Shown: positions 32,344 to 42,836 of the stretch, piece by piece
Layout: every line of letters starts with the position of its first letter
Numbering within the stretch: the stretch's first letter is position 1
From: Niebla homalea
Taxonomy: Eukaryota > Ascomycota > Lecanoromycetes > Lecanorales > Ramalinaceae
NCBI GenBank assembly: GCA_019925105.1
Contig: JAHGAU010000010.1
Coordinates: 1,550,001 to 1,614,000, forward strand
Length of the DNA stretch: 64,000 bases
Direction: 5' to 3'
Translations under genes and position numbers: made by a program
The notes under the pieces: model-generated
The model's database searches: none
Told to the model about the DNA's origin: nothing
What the model saw: the letters and a program-made list of their open reading frames with translations, nothing else

Positions 32344-33109
32344 TTAAATCTTGCACAAGGTCTGCACGGCGTCTTTCGTCATTTCTTTGGTATCTTTCAC
32401 CAGACCCGCGATTGCTTTGAACCTAGCCCATCGCGTTAATATCTTTTGGAATGGCTAAAGGTTGGCTGGGGGGACGCCTACTCCGAAATGGCAGAGTCAC
32501 CCATGCATTCGTACAGCCAGCTCTCACTAGTCGTGACAATTGCCCCTTCTGCCCGGAGTCGATCGAGAGCGATGTTCCGCTCCCCTTCATTGCAGCTGCT
32601 GACTCCATCCGCGATGATGTAGACTCGATGGCCTTCAGTCAGGAGATCCAAAGCTGTCTGCGTCACGCAAATGTGAGTCTCAATGCCGACTATCGCCACC
32701 TGATACTGCTCTCCCGGACGCCTTTGACCTAGGACATTGCGGAGATCAGGCACCATCATTGAAAAGGCGCTCTTGTCGATCGCCTGTGGCAAATCTCTCG
32801 CCAGCTCAGGGCAGGTCGGGCCAAGTCTTGCCGCATTCTGTGTGGTTGCAAAGGTAGGTATTTGAAGGATTTTGCAGGCCTTTATGAGCTTGGAGCTGGT
32901 ATCGATGACTTTTGGGTATTCGTGAATGACGGGTCTGAATTTCTCCTGAATGTCACAGACGCTATTGTTTGTCAAATGACGGCCTGTCAAAAGCTCCAGA
33001 TTTCAGCTTACAAGAGGGCCGGATTCGCTGTTGAATAATCTTAGCCCACAGACTGTGCCATCGCCATGAACAGCAGCAGCTTACGGAAACGCTTTGGACG
33101 TGCCGTCAT
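32344..33109 (-). CDS. Isochorismatase-family cysteine hydrolase (ISOC/YcaC-like)
   Basis: Four exons: 33085-33109 (25 nt), 33013-33028 (a 16-nt microexon), 32482-32961 and 32344-32422. Introns are 56, 51 and 59 bp and the product is 199 aa. Joined, the start reads MTARPKRFPNPALFVCDIQEKFRP, matching the family's N-terminus with the catalytic Asp in CDIQ. Further blocks are IPTFATTQNAARLGPT, the Lys-containing DKSAFSMM, and VAIVGIETHICVTQTALDLL with the presumed nucleophile Cys. The tail SEFKAIAGLVKDT is recovered only by splicing the last intron. The family includes isochorismatases, nicotinamidases and eukaryotic ISOC1/2 proteins of unclear substrate, so the reaction is not assigned. Confidence 0.9.
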
Positions 33110-33534
33110 GATGGAGGCGACTCAGTGGGAGAGGCTGACCTTCTTGCAATGCACGTTACGTATCCTAGCTCATGGAGGTTAGTGAAAGAAGGAAACTCCT
33201 TTAGATTATATATATTTATCAAAAATACCCCTCGACCTCCCGCCAGTCCGATGGGAGCCCGCTAGAAGAAGATGCCAAGACATGTAGCTGCAGGTCGAGT
33301 TTCTCCAGCCTCTTTTCAATCTGCCACACACTTTCTCCTCCTCACTTTCACTCATTGGCATGAATTTTGTACAACACTTTCAATCTTTTGCAGAGGGAAC
33401 ATTCTCTTCTATCTCACATGCCAAGGGTTATCTCGATTCGCAGACGCCCCAATTGATATACTGCGAAGCTCTTGCTCTGATTCACTTCCCCATTTGACCT
33501 GTCTTTCTCTTTTTTTTGAAAATCGCAACCCGCA
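33110..33534. other. Divergent promoter of the isochorismatase-family and BTB genes
   Basis: 425 bp between divergent start codons. The right end is pyrimidine-rich (TTTCTCTTTTTTTT before the BTB start). No gene seen. Confidence 0.45.
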
Positions 33535-34434
33535 ATGGCTGAACCAGAGGTCCGCATAAGTCTTCAGCCCGAAGAATCGCAAGACGTCGACATGGCCGGC
33601 GATGGCGCAGAAGTGGAGGAGACTGGCGCAGCAGACTTGCCTGGCGACGTGGACGACACCGTCCAAGAGACCCCTCAAAAACCGCGCCTCACATTCTTGG
33701 AGTACGTTCTCCCACCCATCCTCTCTCTCCTGCTCATCCAATTGACACCCCCAGCTAATACACAACTCTACAGCTACCTCAAATCCCCCATCATAACCCT
33801 CACCGTCGGCCCATCCACCTCCTCCACCGCCCTGAGCGCCCACCAGCTCCTCCTCGAACATTCCCCCTTCCTGGCCTCCGCCATCTCCTCCCCCACCGGC
33901 TCCAACACCATCTCCCTCCCGGATCAAGACCTCGCCGCCACCTCCGCCGTCCTCGAATACCTCTACACGGGCGAGTATTTCCCACACAAGCTGCCCTCGC
34001 GCGGGACACTCCAAACGGACCCATCCATCCCGGACATGGACACGACAGGCGACCAGCTGCTCAAACATGCCAAAGTCTACACCCTCGCCGAGAAGCTGGG
34101 GATGCCGAGCCTGCGCACGCTGGCGCTGAGTAAGATCCACCTGGTGAACAGTACGGCGGTCGCGGAGCTGGCGTATGCGAGATATGTGTACAGCCATACC
34201 GATCGATCGGACACCACCATCAGGAAACCCGTGGCGAGCTTCTGGGGCCAGAGGAGTCATGTCTTGAGGCACGAGACCGAGGGGAGCTTTAGGGGCATGT
34301 GTCTGGAGTTCCCGGAGTTTGCGTTTGATGTGCTGAGTTTTGTGTTGGATGCGGAAGAGAAGCGGGAGGAGCGGAAGCGGAAGAGCACGGGTGGCGATGG
34401 GGAGACAAGTGTGAGGAAGAGGGCGAGAGGTTAG
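33535..34434 (+). CDS. BTB/POZ domain protein
   Basis: Two exons: 33535-33701 and 33774-34434. The 72-bp intron is in phase 2 and the product is 275 aa. Residues 1-55 are acidic and disordered. A BTB fold begins at DYLKSPIITLTVG and continues HQLLLEHSPFLASAI, ISLPDQDLAATSAVLEYLYTGEYFP and LLKHAKVYTLAEKLGMPSLRTLAL, the standard BTB helix order. The C-terminus is Lys/Arg/Glu-rich (EEKREERKRKS, VRKRARG), a likely nuclear localisation signal. Many ascomycetes have numerous small BTB proteins of this type with no assigned role; a CUL3-adaptor function would be inference. Convergent with the PAP2-like gene. Confidence 0.85.
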   Translation: MAEPEVRISLQPEESQDVDMAGDGAEVEETGAADLPGDVDDTVQETPQKPRLTFLEYVLPPILSLLLIQLTPPANTQLYSYLKSPIITLTVGPSTSSTALSAHQLLLEHSPFLASAISSPTGSNTISLPDQDLAATSAVLEYLYTGEYFPHKLPSRGTLQTDPSIPDMDTTGDQLLKHAKVYTLAEKLGMPSLRTLALSKIHLVNSTAVAELAYARYVYSHTDRSDTTIRKPVASFWGQRSHVLRHETEGSFRGMCLEFPEFAFDVLSFVLDAEEKREERKRKSTGGDGETSVRKRARG

Positions 34435-34781
34435 AGGGTTGTGAGTAGCAAGACGGCCGAAGTGTACGACATTGGGGGAGAGATTTGGGAATACTAGCTG
34501 GTCGAATATATGGCTGATATACCTGGGACGGGGCAGGCCATTTGGATCACATGGGAGAACAATGCTTTTACAAAAAGATCTTCCCGATTTGCTGAAAAGT
34601 TTTAGAGGTCAAGAATAGGAGACTTTGTATGATAATACCGAGGCCGATGATGGGGAATATACTTTTGTACAATTGAGCATCCTTTGCGGTAAGCGTGCCC
34701 GCTATGTGCAATGAAGACTGAGTGTCTGACGGAACGCTGAACACCATACCTACCGTATTGCCCCAATCGTTCTCTAAATCA
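34435..34781. other. Convergent 3' spacer
   Basis: Between the BTB and PAP2-like genes. A minus-strand open frame (34568-34795) overlaps the end of the PAP2-like gene and contains a hydrophobic stretch. I could not join it convincingly as an extra exon. Confidence 0.35.
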
Positions 34782-36118
34782 TCACAACCTTCCACCTCGT
34801 TGCCGAAACCTTTCCCCTGTGCTGGGTATGGGCTTGTTGAGCCTCAATATCCACAGAAGCAAGTCTTCTAGCGGTAGCAAGCAGAGGAATACCCCATTGC
34901 ACAAGTATGCAGCACATGCAATTATCACCGCCATGAGTGCGTCCATCCAGTAATGATTCGCTGTAGCCACAATGGTGATCAAGATGAAGGACGGGTAGCC
35001 GAGCCCAATGGCCATGTAAACAAGCTTCCAACCCCAATTCTTTCTCGTCTCTCCCTTTTCCAGCGTGCGCCTGAAAATCCCTGCGTGGTAGAACATGGTG
35101 CATCCAATAACAAAGGCGTACCCGAAGTGCATGCTCGGCATGGCGGCAAGAGAATTCACAAAGTTCCCGGACATCCAGATCGATGTGGCGTTGTCATGAC
35201 GGACCGAGTCCAGAAACCCAAATTCTGGTGGGAGGAGGCGAGGTGGCATACATGGATAGAGGGTGAATGAGAGGAAGGCGAAGAGGTTCGTGAGAGTTAA
35301 CGTGCGCCTAGCTGTGGCAAAGGTGGAGTGTGAGGGCGCGATGTAATAGTACCAGGCGATAAACCTATGTATCGAGTCAGCGTCATCAATAGGCAAGGCT
35401 TTGAACCAAAGCTTACCCCACTGTTCCGGGAATATGTATCAAGGCGTAAGCGCGATTGAGCATTGTCAGCGCATCTTGGTGCCCGTCCATGAACCAATGC
35501 TGAACGTCATGCTCCTTCCAAGGAAACAAAAAGCTGAGGAAGCTGAATTGCTCAAAGTCGAGCACGGCGAGACCGTGCGCCCGAGCGACATCAATGATGG
35601 ATTTTGTGAAAATTGCCGATGAGAGGACTTTTGTCATTCGGTAGAAGAGGTAGGTGATGATCCAATAGAACATTTCGATCAGAAAGGGGAACTTTTGCAG
35701 TAACCGGCTATGCACATGGTCTGAGAAGCGGGAGGTATTAGGAGTGTAAATGGCGCAGCCGCAGCATGCACGTCGCTTCGGCTGATGCTTGGATGCCAAA
35801 TTGTAATTCTGAGTGTCATCATTATTATCTGGATCATACCACAGCAATTCGTCTGAGGAACGAGCGGAGTCTTCCGAGTCCAAGTACGAGTCATGGTAGG
35901 CCTGTTTCCGTTTGTCCAATATTGAAAAGTTGCGTCTTCGTGTGAAAAACATGGCACTGCAGAGGATCGAGAGTACAATCTTGAATATGTCGTCAGTGTT
36001 GTTCTGTCGATATTAGGGGTTTTCAACTCACCAAAGGTTCCCCCCATGGTGGCAGATGGTACATAGGCTGACTGTTCCATTGTGGAGGGGGCTCCTTGAT
36101 GGTTAGATTGGCCTCCAT
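34782..36118 (-). CDS. PAP2-superfamily membrane protein (AUR1/inositol phosphorylceramide synthase-like)
   Basis: Three exons: 36032-36118, 35417-35979 and 34782-35364. Both introns are 52 bp and the product is 410 aa. The N-terminus MEANLTIKEPPPQWN leads into a first hydrophobic segment (IVLSILCSAMFF). A polar loop follows with an acidic stretch (YLDSEDSARSSDELLWYDPDNNDD), then several transmembrane helices. The PAP2 catalytic blocks are GNFVNSLAAMPSMHFGYAF and ATANHYWMDALMA, with the His residues of the AUR1-like pattern. These lie on lumen-facing loops in AUR1. The family uses phospholipid or inositol-lipid substrates, but this subgroup's reaction is not established. The C-terminus is short and basic (RFRQRGGRL); a further 3' exon cannot be excluded. 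Confidence 0.82.
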
Positions 36119-37017
36119 GGTGATGGTCCCTCAATGATTGAAAAGGAGCGAGGAAATGGCTTTTGGCAAGTTTGTGTCCAGGATAATTCTGTCACGCGAC
36201 GCCTCAAAACGTTTGGTGGCGTCCCCACAATGATGCAGCCCAACGGTGAGACGGAAGTTTGCTGATTCCGTGAATGTCCTCTATCTTCGAACCACCCTGC
36301 TTATTGTTTTTGGCGGTGATTGCATCAGGTATCCGTCAAGCGCTCCAGGATAGTTTAGCCATCAATCTTTCAGCTCGGCTTGTTGCCTTGCGAGCAAACC
36401 AGAGTCCAGCTCACGAAGAATGATTTGGAAGATTGTAGGGACAGGCTTCAGGCCTCGAATTGGGCTTTATGTACGGTGGGGAGTGAAGTAAAGGCTCCGC
36501 GTAAGCAGACAGATGCGGGACTGGAAGCTCCGGAAGATGATGGAATCCTTCCTGCCGGCCTTGCTCGGAGCTGCTTGGTATTATTGAAGACCGGTGGGCT
36601 ATCTGTATGACCCTCCTCTAGGATTCGGTGAGATAAGGTGAGTGAGCGATGACAAGAGAGGGTTAAGTATGAGGTGTGATGGAAATAGGAGCGCGCTGAG
36701 TTTGGAACCCTCGGAACTCTCGGCTTGATGGCCGAGGGAGGATCGCCCGCTAGCCTAGTGTTCACCCGCAAAACGCAAGAAGCCACGTGATGTATCTGTT
36801 TACAATGACTGCTGTTGGGAGTATTTTGAATAGACTAAACACTGACAGGAGATATACTACTACTTTTCCACAGGTGTGGCATTTTGCATTTGATAGCAGT
36901 CCTATTGTAAACTACACAGCCGAATCATACAGTGAAGATGGGCCTGGCACTATCAAAGACCCAGCTAGACCTGTACCCACCGTGATACTTGACCTGAAGT
37001 CTGCCGTTTGTGGTGAT
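36119..37017. other. Intergenic region
   Basis: About 900 bp between two minus-strand genes. Small open frames on both strands lack conserved features. It should contain the promoter of the PAP2-like gene. Confidence 0.35.
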
Positions 37018-38828
37018 TTAATCATGTGATGCCGAAGACTTCTGGGCAGGGTTCAGCCAGCCAAAAGCTGAAGCTCCACCAACCGGGTTGGAGGAATTCA
37101 GCTTGCCACTTCCTGATGCACCCTTCTCAGAGGAGAGTGATCTACCCGTTCCGGGGCTCTTATTCTCGTTGTTGCGTAGACCAGCTGATCGACTTCCATC
37201 TCCAAACCTCGAAGGAGCAGCATCGAACCCGACCGGTACCTGAGATGAGGACATCCTGGAGGTGTTCAGTCTTGCAGGCTTCAGCACCTTCATACCTCTG
37301 CCGCGACCAGCTCTGTTGTAAGTAGAACTCGAGCCTGTGCTTGTTGATACACCTTCTGGCCGATTCCCTTGTAGCGAGTCTCTCCTCCAGGAACCCCAGA
37401 TATTGCCGCTTTCAGGTTTGTTGGGTGTGTATGGTGTATCTGGAGTCGATCCATTTCTGAGTTGATCGGTCTCCTTGTTGTCTGCAGCTACTTTTGTAGG
37501 CTCAGGTGCAGCAGCGACTTCAGTCTCAACGGGCGGTCTTGACTCATCTGCGGACGTTGACGGCGAGGTTGGAGAAGGTGTAAATGATTCTTTACGGGTA
37601 GCCTTGGTCTGAGGCATTGCTGTTTCTTCTCGTATTTGGTTTGAGGTCGGAGGCTGTTGGTTCGCGCCAAACTTACCAGATTCAAGGCTCGAAATAGTGC
37701 TCTGCTCGATGGGTCTAGCTGGCTCGTCGGGAATATTGGTCTGCAGCTTTTGGAAGATTGTTGCGTTTTCAGGCCTGACCAACGGTACCGAAACCTTGTT
37801 GCGTTCATCATCAAACAAAGTCAGACGGTCCAGCGAGAAATGGATGTCTGCGTTGCGAAATCGGAGAACGTCGCATCCAATGAAGATGTCAATAGTGTTG
37901 GACTGAGAAGTAGAATTCTGCACGAAGAACTCCACTGTCAAGGTAGGGAGCTGAGGAGTTGGACTACTCGAACGAGAGGACGACTGTTGTATGGTAGCTT
38001 CGGGGAGATAGACGGGTAGCTTGATGATGCGACGGCCTTCAGAATCTAGTATTATTTGATGCTGATAATTGAGGCGTCGAAGTAGACGCATATCTACAAG
38101 AGACTTGTACGATCCAGTACAGACAGCCGCATAGAGCAATGAGTCGGTCGAAAAGTCCGTATTGAGCCAACATCGTATGATTGATGGTACAGGTCCCAGA
38201 ATGAAGAGTCCGGGAGGAGGCCCAGAAGGCACAAACGAAGGTACAGTAGCTGATAGAGGGCGAGATTCCACGCCGATACTGCTGGCGCGTGCCGAGTGTG
38301 TCGAGCTTTGACGGCCTTCGGATTTGTGGGATGAAGTCCGTTCTATCAAGGGATGACTGCCAAAAGCGCTGCCAGACCTTGAAGGGTAGAAGTCGTTGGC
38401 CGAACGTGAAGCTTGTCCGAAGTGCCCATGGAGTGCACTCTCATCGAATCTGACACTATTCGCTCTTGACGCGCCTCGTCTTGGCTCATCATCCGTGTCC
38501 AGGTGGAGACTCCCCATCATGCTGCTTGTCTGGTCAAAGCTCTTGAAGGCTTCCGCTGCGGGATTGAAGCTCGTATCTGCAGGTTGATCAGTATGACTTT
38601 TGGAAAGGAATATGTGAATTTCGTACCTTGCTGCGGGTTGCCATTCAGCATGCCGTTGTATGGGGATTGATTGCCCCATACAGATTTGAGCCGAGACTCC
38701 CCATCCTGACGCTGTTCAAGGCGCATGATGCGATCAGCGTGTTCAGCTTGGGTGGCATAGACATTCTTCATTTGCGTCTGGATGTAGGCGAGATCTTGTC
38801 TGGAGGCTTGACCTGACTGCAGGTCCAT
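37018..38828 (-). CDS. Disordered fungal protein with a retropepsin-like domain lacking the catalytic Asp
   Basis: Two exons: 38627-38828 and 37018-38576. The 50-bp intron is spliced in phase 1 (codon G|AT) and the product is 586 aa from the start used. Residues 1-60 form a helical coiled-coil-like segment (LAYIQTQMKNVYATQAEHADRIMRLEQRQ). Residues 60-190 are Ser-rich and disordered. A folded domain at ~192-337 contains LLYAAVCTGSYKSLVDMRLLRRL, and later IDIFIGCDVLRFRNADI followed by LTLFDDERNKVSVPLV. This mirrors retroviral-type aspartic protease order (DTG...flap...ILG-x-x-L), with Cys220 where Asp is expected. The remainder is disordered and ends ASAFGWLNPAQK. Homologues may be labelled 'ubiquitin carboxyl-terminal hydrolase 19', but no peptidase C19 domain is visible. 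The start is uncertain; an upstream exon could exist. Confidence 0.78.
37768..38205 (-). other. Retropepsin-like fold segment inside the preceding gene
   Basis: Encodes residues ~192-337. The CTGS codons are at 38110-38121 (Cys TGT at 38119-38121), where active retropepsins have DTGA/DTGS. FIGCDVL about 80 residues later occupies the place of the usual ILG-x-DFL block, followed by NADIHF and a VPLV beta strand. The fold assignment rests on pattern similarity only. Confidence 0.5.
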
Positions 38829-40044
38829 CCCCAAACATTAGATGAATGGCCAGGTGAGTTGACCCCTGGATGGTGAAAGTTTCAGGATACACCATAGAAC
38901 TATCCCGGATGACAAAGACCGCCCAAACTCCCTCCAAAGCACTCTCACCTGGATGCTGTTCAATCAGTCCAGAAACAACCACCCTCCACCAGACTCCTCC
39001 CTCCTCCGTTTACGCCTGCGGCGGAACGGTCAGTAGTGCCCTGTCACAGACTTAGCGAAGCTTTCAGCGAGGCCCGAAATGATTCTTACAGCCAGTGCTG
39101 AGTTAAAGCGTTATTGTTGTTCTATTGAGAGGAAGCTTGAATACAAGAAATCTTGACAACTAGAGATGTGAAGATATGTCTCGGTCGGTCGCGAATCTAT
39201 AACGGTGAGAGGGCAATTGAGAGCAAGAGTGATTTCGAGCGAATTTGCTGGGTATGAATGACACGAGACTGTTGTTGGGTTGCCGAGATAAATTTACCTA
39301 TTGTTTGTGGTTGGTCTGTAGCGTCTCGAGGAGTCCCGGTGAAAGGTAAAACGGCCTCGCAGGGATAATTAGCAGAGAGAGACAGATCAGAGGGTGGCTA
39401 CAAGGGTGTGAATCATTCGTAAGTGTGGAGAGACTGAGTTGTGTTGAACATGGGAGAATAATGTCAAGTGTTGACAACAAAGCCTGTGATGGTGGATGTT
39501 GAAATGATGCAAAGTCAAAAACTGCCACTCCCGCCCGCCTTTCCACCCCTCCCCCTCCCCCCTTCCCCACCCGTTTTCCGCTCCCCATCTCTCCTTTTAC
39601 GTCGTATTACTTTCAATGTTCATTGACTATCCCAATCAGCTGCCTTCTCAGATGATGCACTTGTCGAGAGACATTAAATCCATCTAGCTCAATTGGTAGC
39701 CTTCGAATATTTCCGCGCGACACTCGTGGCCTATGCCTTTGCCACTTGAGGTCGAGACCCTGACTCCGCCCCGCCATTGAATCACCATAATTGCAATTGA
39801 CGCCGTGCGCTTTACAGTTGCAAAGGAACCATCTTTTGTTTATGCAATGCCATCTCATATCGTCACTTTCAACAGCCAGAATATCTACAACATGACTATC
39901 CGCGCTTAGCCGACGCTTGACACGCTTGATATAGAGTCAATTCCTGTGGATGAGGGTTGTCAAAGGTCCAGCACAAGGACGATCGGCACCAAAGAAAGAA
40001 CGGAATAAAGAATTCACAAGCATTCCGTGCCATATCCTTGGACA
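38829..40044. other. Divergent intergenic region upstream of the cyclin gene
   Basis: About 1.2 kb between divergent genes. It has a C-rich pyrimidine tract (about 39531-39590) and a tRNA-like A-box sequence near 39687-39705 that does not fold into a full tRNA. No coding sequence is supported; an extra 5' exon of the minus-strand gene could lie here. Confidence 0.4.
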
Positions 40045-41001
40045 ATGGGTCCATCACTAGAGCCGCCAGCTCCACCAAGTCCCTCGGCGGACGCGGGTAT
40101 CGCCCCGGTAAAAGAAGTACATGATGGGGACAAGGGACACGTACCTCCGGTCTCAGACATCGACGTCTTCACACTGACACCTGTGGCGGCGCTGAAAATT
40201 CTATGCAATTCATTGGAGGTTCTTGTGCACATCACAGGAGACATACCGCCGACGCCCCCAGTGAGCCATCCGCCAATACCGCGGTTGGATCTTGTGGAGG
40301 CCGAGAGTGAGAATGCAGGACGGCTGGCTGAAGAGGAGAAGAAGCAAAAGAGGAGGTCAAGGCAATGGATCGGTGACGATAGGGACGTGCCAGTCAAGGC
40401 AAGGACACCCATTGGTAGCCCTGAAGCCCGTCCAACAGAAATTATCCAAATTGTCGATCCGGAGGTCGACCCATTCATAACGCAGCATGCCGCTGTGATC
40501 AGGAAGTTCTACTCGAAAAAACCTCCGCCAATAGCATTGGAGGACTATCTGATGCGTTTGCATCGATACTGTCCCATGTCTACCACAGTCTACCTCGCAG
40601 CAGGGCTCTATATCCATCGACTTGCTGTAATTGAGAAATGGCTTCCTGTTACTAAACGCAATGTACATCGGCTCGTTCTCGCGGGCTTGCGCGTCTCTAT
40701 GAAGGCTCTCGAAGACCTGAGCTACCCGCACTCGCGATTCGCCAAAGTCGGGGGTGTAACCGAATCGGAATTGGCGCGACTCGAGGTCAGTTTCTGCTTT
40801 GTAACGGAGTTCAACCTTAGGGTCACGAGTGAGATGCTCTTGGAGCATGCTCAAGCAGCTAGAGACGCCGCCTCACTCCACCAGATCCCGAGCAGCTTTC
40901 AACCGAAGATGCCGCCACTGAAGAAGAAGCGATTTCTCGTCACCAATTACGACAATCCAGCTCGTGCTGCTCAGGCGGAGGCTTCTGCTGCAGCTGGATG
41001 A
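40045..41001 (+). CDS. PHO80/PCL-type cyclin (Pho85-cyclin family)
   Basis: Regulatory subunit of a Pho85-type cyclin-dependent kinase. Single exon, 318 aa from the ATG at 40045. Residues 1-140 are largely disordered, with a short helix (VFTLTPVAALKILCNSLEVLV). The cyclin box spans ~155-265: FYSKKPPPIALEDYLMRLHR, CPMSTTVYLAAGLYIHRL, NVHRLVLAGLRVSMKALED and FAKVGGVTESELARLEVSF. The pattern of 'S...V.LAA..YI.R' followed by 'N.HRL.L..LRVS.K..ED' is typical of PHO80-like cyclins (PCL6/7, PHO80 group). The C-terminus is basic (PLKKKRFL) and Ala-rich. Which PCL it corresponds to, and so whether it acts in phosphate or glycogen control, cannot be told from the sequence. It is the last recognisable gene before the AT-rich block. 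Confidence 0.87.
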   Translation: MGPSLEPPAPPSPSADAGIAPVKEVHDGDKGHVPPVSDIDVFTLTPVAALKILCNSLEVLVHITGDIPPTPPVSHPPIPRLDLVEAESENAGRLAEEEKKQKRRSRQWIGDDRDVPVKARTPIGSPEARPTEIIQIVDPEVDPFITQHAAVIRKFYSKKPPPIALEDYLMRLHRYCPMSTTVYLAAGLYIHRLAVIEKWLPVTKRNVHRLVLAGLRVSMKALEDLSYPHSRFAKVGGVTESELARLEVSFCFVTEFNLRVTSEMLLEHAQAARDAASLHQIPSSFQPKMPPLKKKRFLVTNYDNPARAAQAEASAAAG

Positions 41002-41809
41002 AAGGACAGCATCTATAATGAGTCTGAAGATGAACAAAAAGTAAATGATCCAACACTAAACCCATAAGTCTCAAGGGCAGAGCAGGAACCCATAACAAAT
41101 AATGCGCGCTATACACGTTGTTACAGGCGCTGTCGTCGGTCGGATATTGCGAGTCAGAAGTATGTCCACTCGGGTGACTTCTGATCGTCTGAATTTACTC
41201 CACGGGTTTTCCAAAAAGCCTTGTTATCAGCGATCAGCGGTACGCGAATACGAAGAATTGCTTGCGAAGATATCAGTATCTGGATAATCCAAATGAGAGG
41301 AGACAAGGAGGGTTGTGAGGTAGGAGCCTGTGAGGTAACGCATTTCAACGAATACTAATGGCATTCTCTAGGATTTTCGTCTTTTTCACGCGAGTATACA
41401 AGAGCTTCAGCTATCGACCCAATTAACCTCCCATCGTATCGCTCAATTCACATGGAGGGCTGCTTCAAAAACATCTGCGTGCCACCTCTTTTCACCATAG
41501 TTTAATATCGAAAAGCCTTCGCTGTCACGCCAGACCTATCGTGATCTTTCGTTTTACAATTGGATTGGTTAAAGCCATTACTTGAAAGAATCATTACCAA
41601 GATTAACTTCCTGACAACTCTATTCAACCTCTTCGACAATGACAGGCTTCAGATAGTTCTTGTACGTGGAACAACGCCAATGCCCCAGCTGTGAAGCCAA
41701 AATTGGCTAGACTGTAACGGCGATTCGTACTGTAGATGCCAAGACTACTCGTATGCTGACATAATATAATGTTAAGTCTGGACCAGTCATTGCCTCAGGC
41801 CCTCAGAGC
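41002..41809. other. Gene-free sequence between the cyclin gene and the AT-rich block
   Basis: Base composition is still near that of the genic part. No open frame with family resemblance. Probably the cyclin 3' flank plus spacer. Confidence 0.4.
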
Positions 41810-41930
41810 GTATATAACGGCTTCGCCGCCGGCTAAGCCCCTTCAGGTTAGCCAGCCGCGGCCGCTAACCCTTTTCGGTTAAAGCCGGGGTTATCGCGGC
41901 CGCGGTACTTATACGTTTAAGCGTAAAACC
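41810..41930. repeat. GC-rich hairpin block at the boundary of the AT-rich region
   Basis: Shows nested inverted repeats: GGCTAA (41831-41836) / TTAGCC (41848-41853), and a 16-nt arm CCGCGGCCGCTAACCC (41856-41871). The second arm at 41887-41905 is complementary with a 2-nt bulge. After it the sequence becomes strongly AT-rich. It may be the terminus of a transposable element or a junction remnant; the class is not identified. Confidence 0.6.
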
Positions 41931-42713
41931 TTAAATATAAAATAAATTTACGTAATAAATAAAAAGTCCTATAAAATATATAGAATTAATAATTATTTAG
42001 CCAAAAAAAGTATTTTAAACGGTTTTAATCGTTAATATCAGAAAAATATTAAAACTTCTTATATATATATAAAATAATATAATTTTTATTTATTAATATA
42101 TAATAATAATATTTATTTATATTTTATACTTAATAAGTTATTTAGTTATTTATTAAATTAATTAATAATCTATAATTATAAGTTAATAAATTATTTATAA
42201 ATAAAATAAATATTTTTATTTACTTTTTTATATATTATTTTAATTATATTATTTATTCTATATAATATCTTAAATAACTTAAATATATAAGTTAAATAAG
42301 TTAAAGAATAAATAACGCGGTAATTACGTTTTATTATTTTTTATTATATAGATTAAGCGATTAAAAAAATATTTATTTAATTTTTTTTACTTTTACTTTT
42401 TTATATTTTATAATTTATTAACCTATAAATACTTTATAAGTCCTTTTACCTTCTTTTTTTATTTTTTTTACTTTCTTTATTTTATTTTTTTCTTTATATA
42501 TTTACTTTAATAAGTTTTTTTATATATTTAATATTATTTAATTATAATAAATATTAAGAACGTTTATTATATTATATTAAAGGAAAAAAAGGAAAAGAAA
42601 AAAAAGTTAAAGAAACCGATAAATTAAGCGAAATTAAAAAAAATAAATAAACTGAAATTATATTTAAAAGGATTAATTATAATATCCCCTTATAATAAGG
42701 GAAAAGAAAATCC

Positions 42714-42836
42714 CGATAATATTATAAAAAAGAATATTAAATAAAAAGATATTATATAAAAGGATATTATAGAAAAAGATATTAAATAAAAAGATATTAA
42801 ATAAAAAAATATTATATAGGAAAATATTATAAAAAA
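42714..42836 (+). repeat. 15-bp tandem repeat encoding a pentapeptide, RIP-altered
   Basis: About eight imperfect 15-bp units of the type TAAAAAGATATTAAA. In the plus frame each unit reads stop/Glu-Lys-(Asp/Asn)-Ile-(Lys/Ile). Consistent TAA at the first codon suggests an original CAA (Gln) changed by C-to-T mutation, so the array was once a protein repeat. Confidence 0.6.

Noticed and set aside
33409..34272. Minus-strand open frame antisense to the BTB gene
   Set aside because: Gly-rich shadow frame; the BTB fold is clearly on the plus strand.
34568..34795. Possible additional 3' exon of the PAP2-like gene with a hydrophobic helix
   Set aside because: No splice arrangement with clear donor and acceptor joins it in frame better than the stop at 34782; left as uncertain spacer.
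37018..38828. Ubiquitin C-terminal hydrolase
   Set aside because: No Cys-box or His-box of peptidase family C19 is visible; the label would rest only on database tradition.
39680..39780. tRNA-like sequence: TAGCTCAATTGGTAG (A-box-like) followed ~70 nt later by GGTCGAGACC (B-box-like)
   Set aside because: The D-stem 3' strand does not pair, the B box lacks one of the expected T residues, and no acceptor stem can be formed. At most it is a degenerate tRNA relic.
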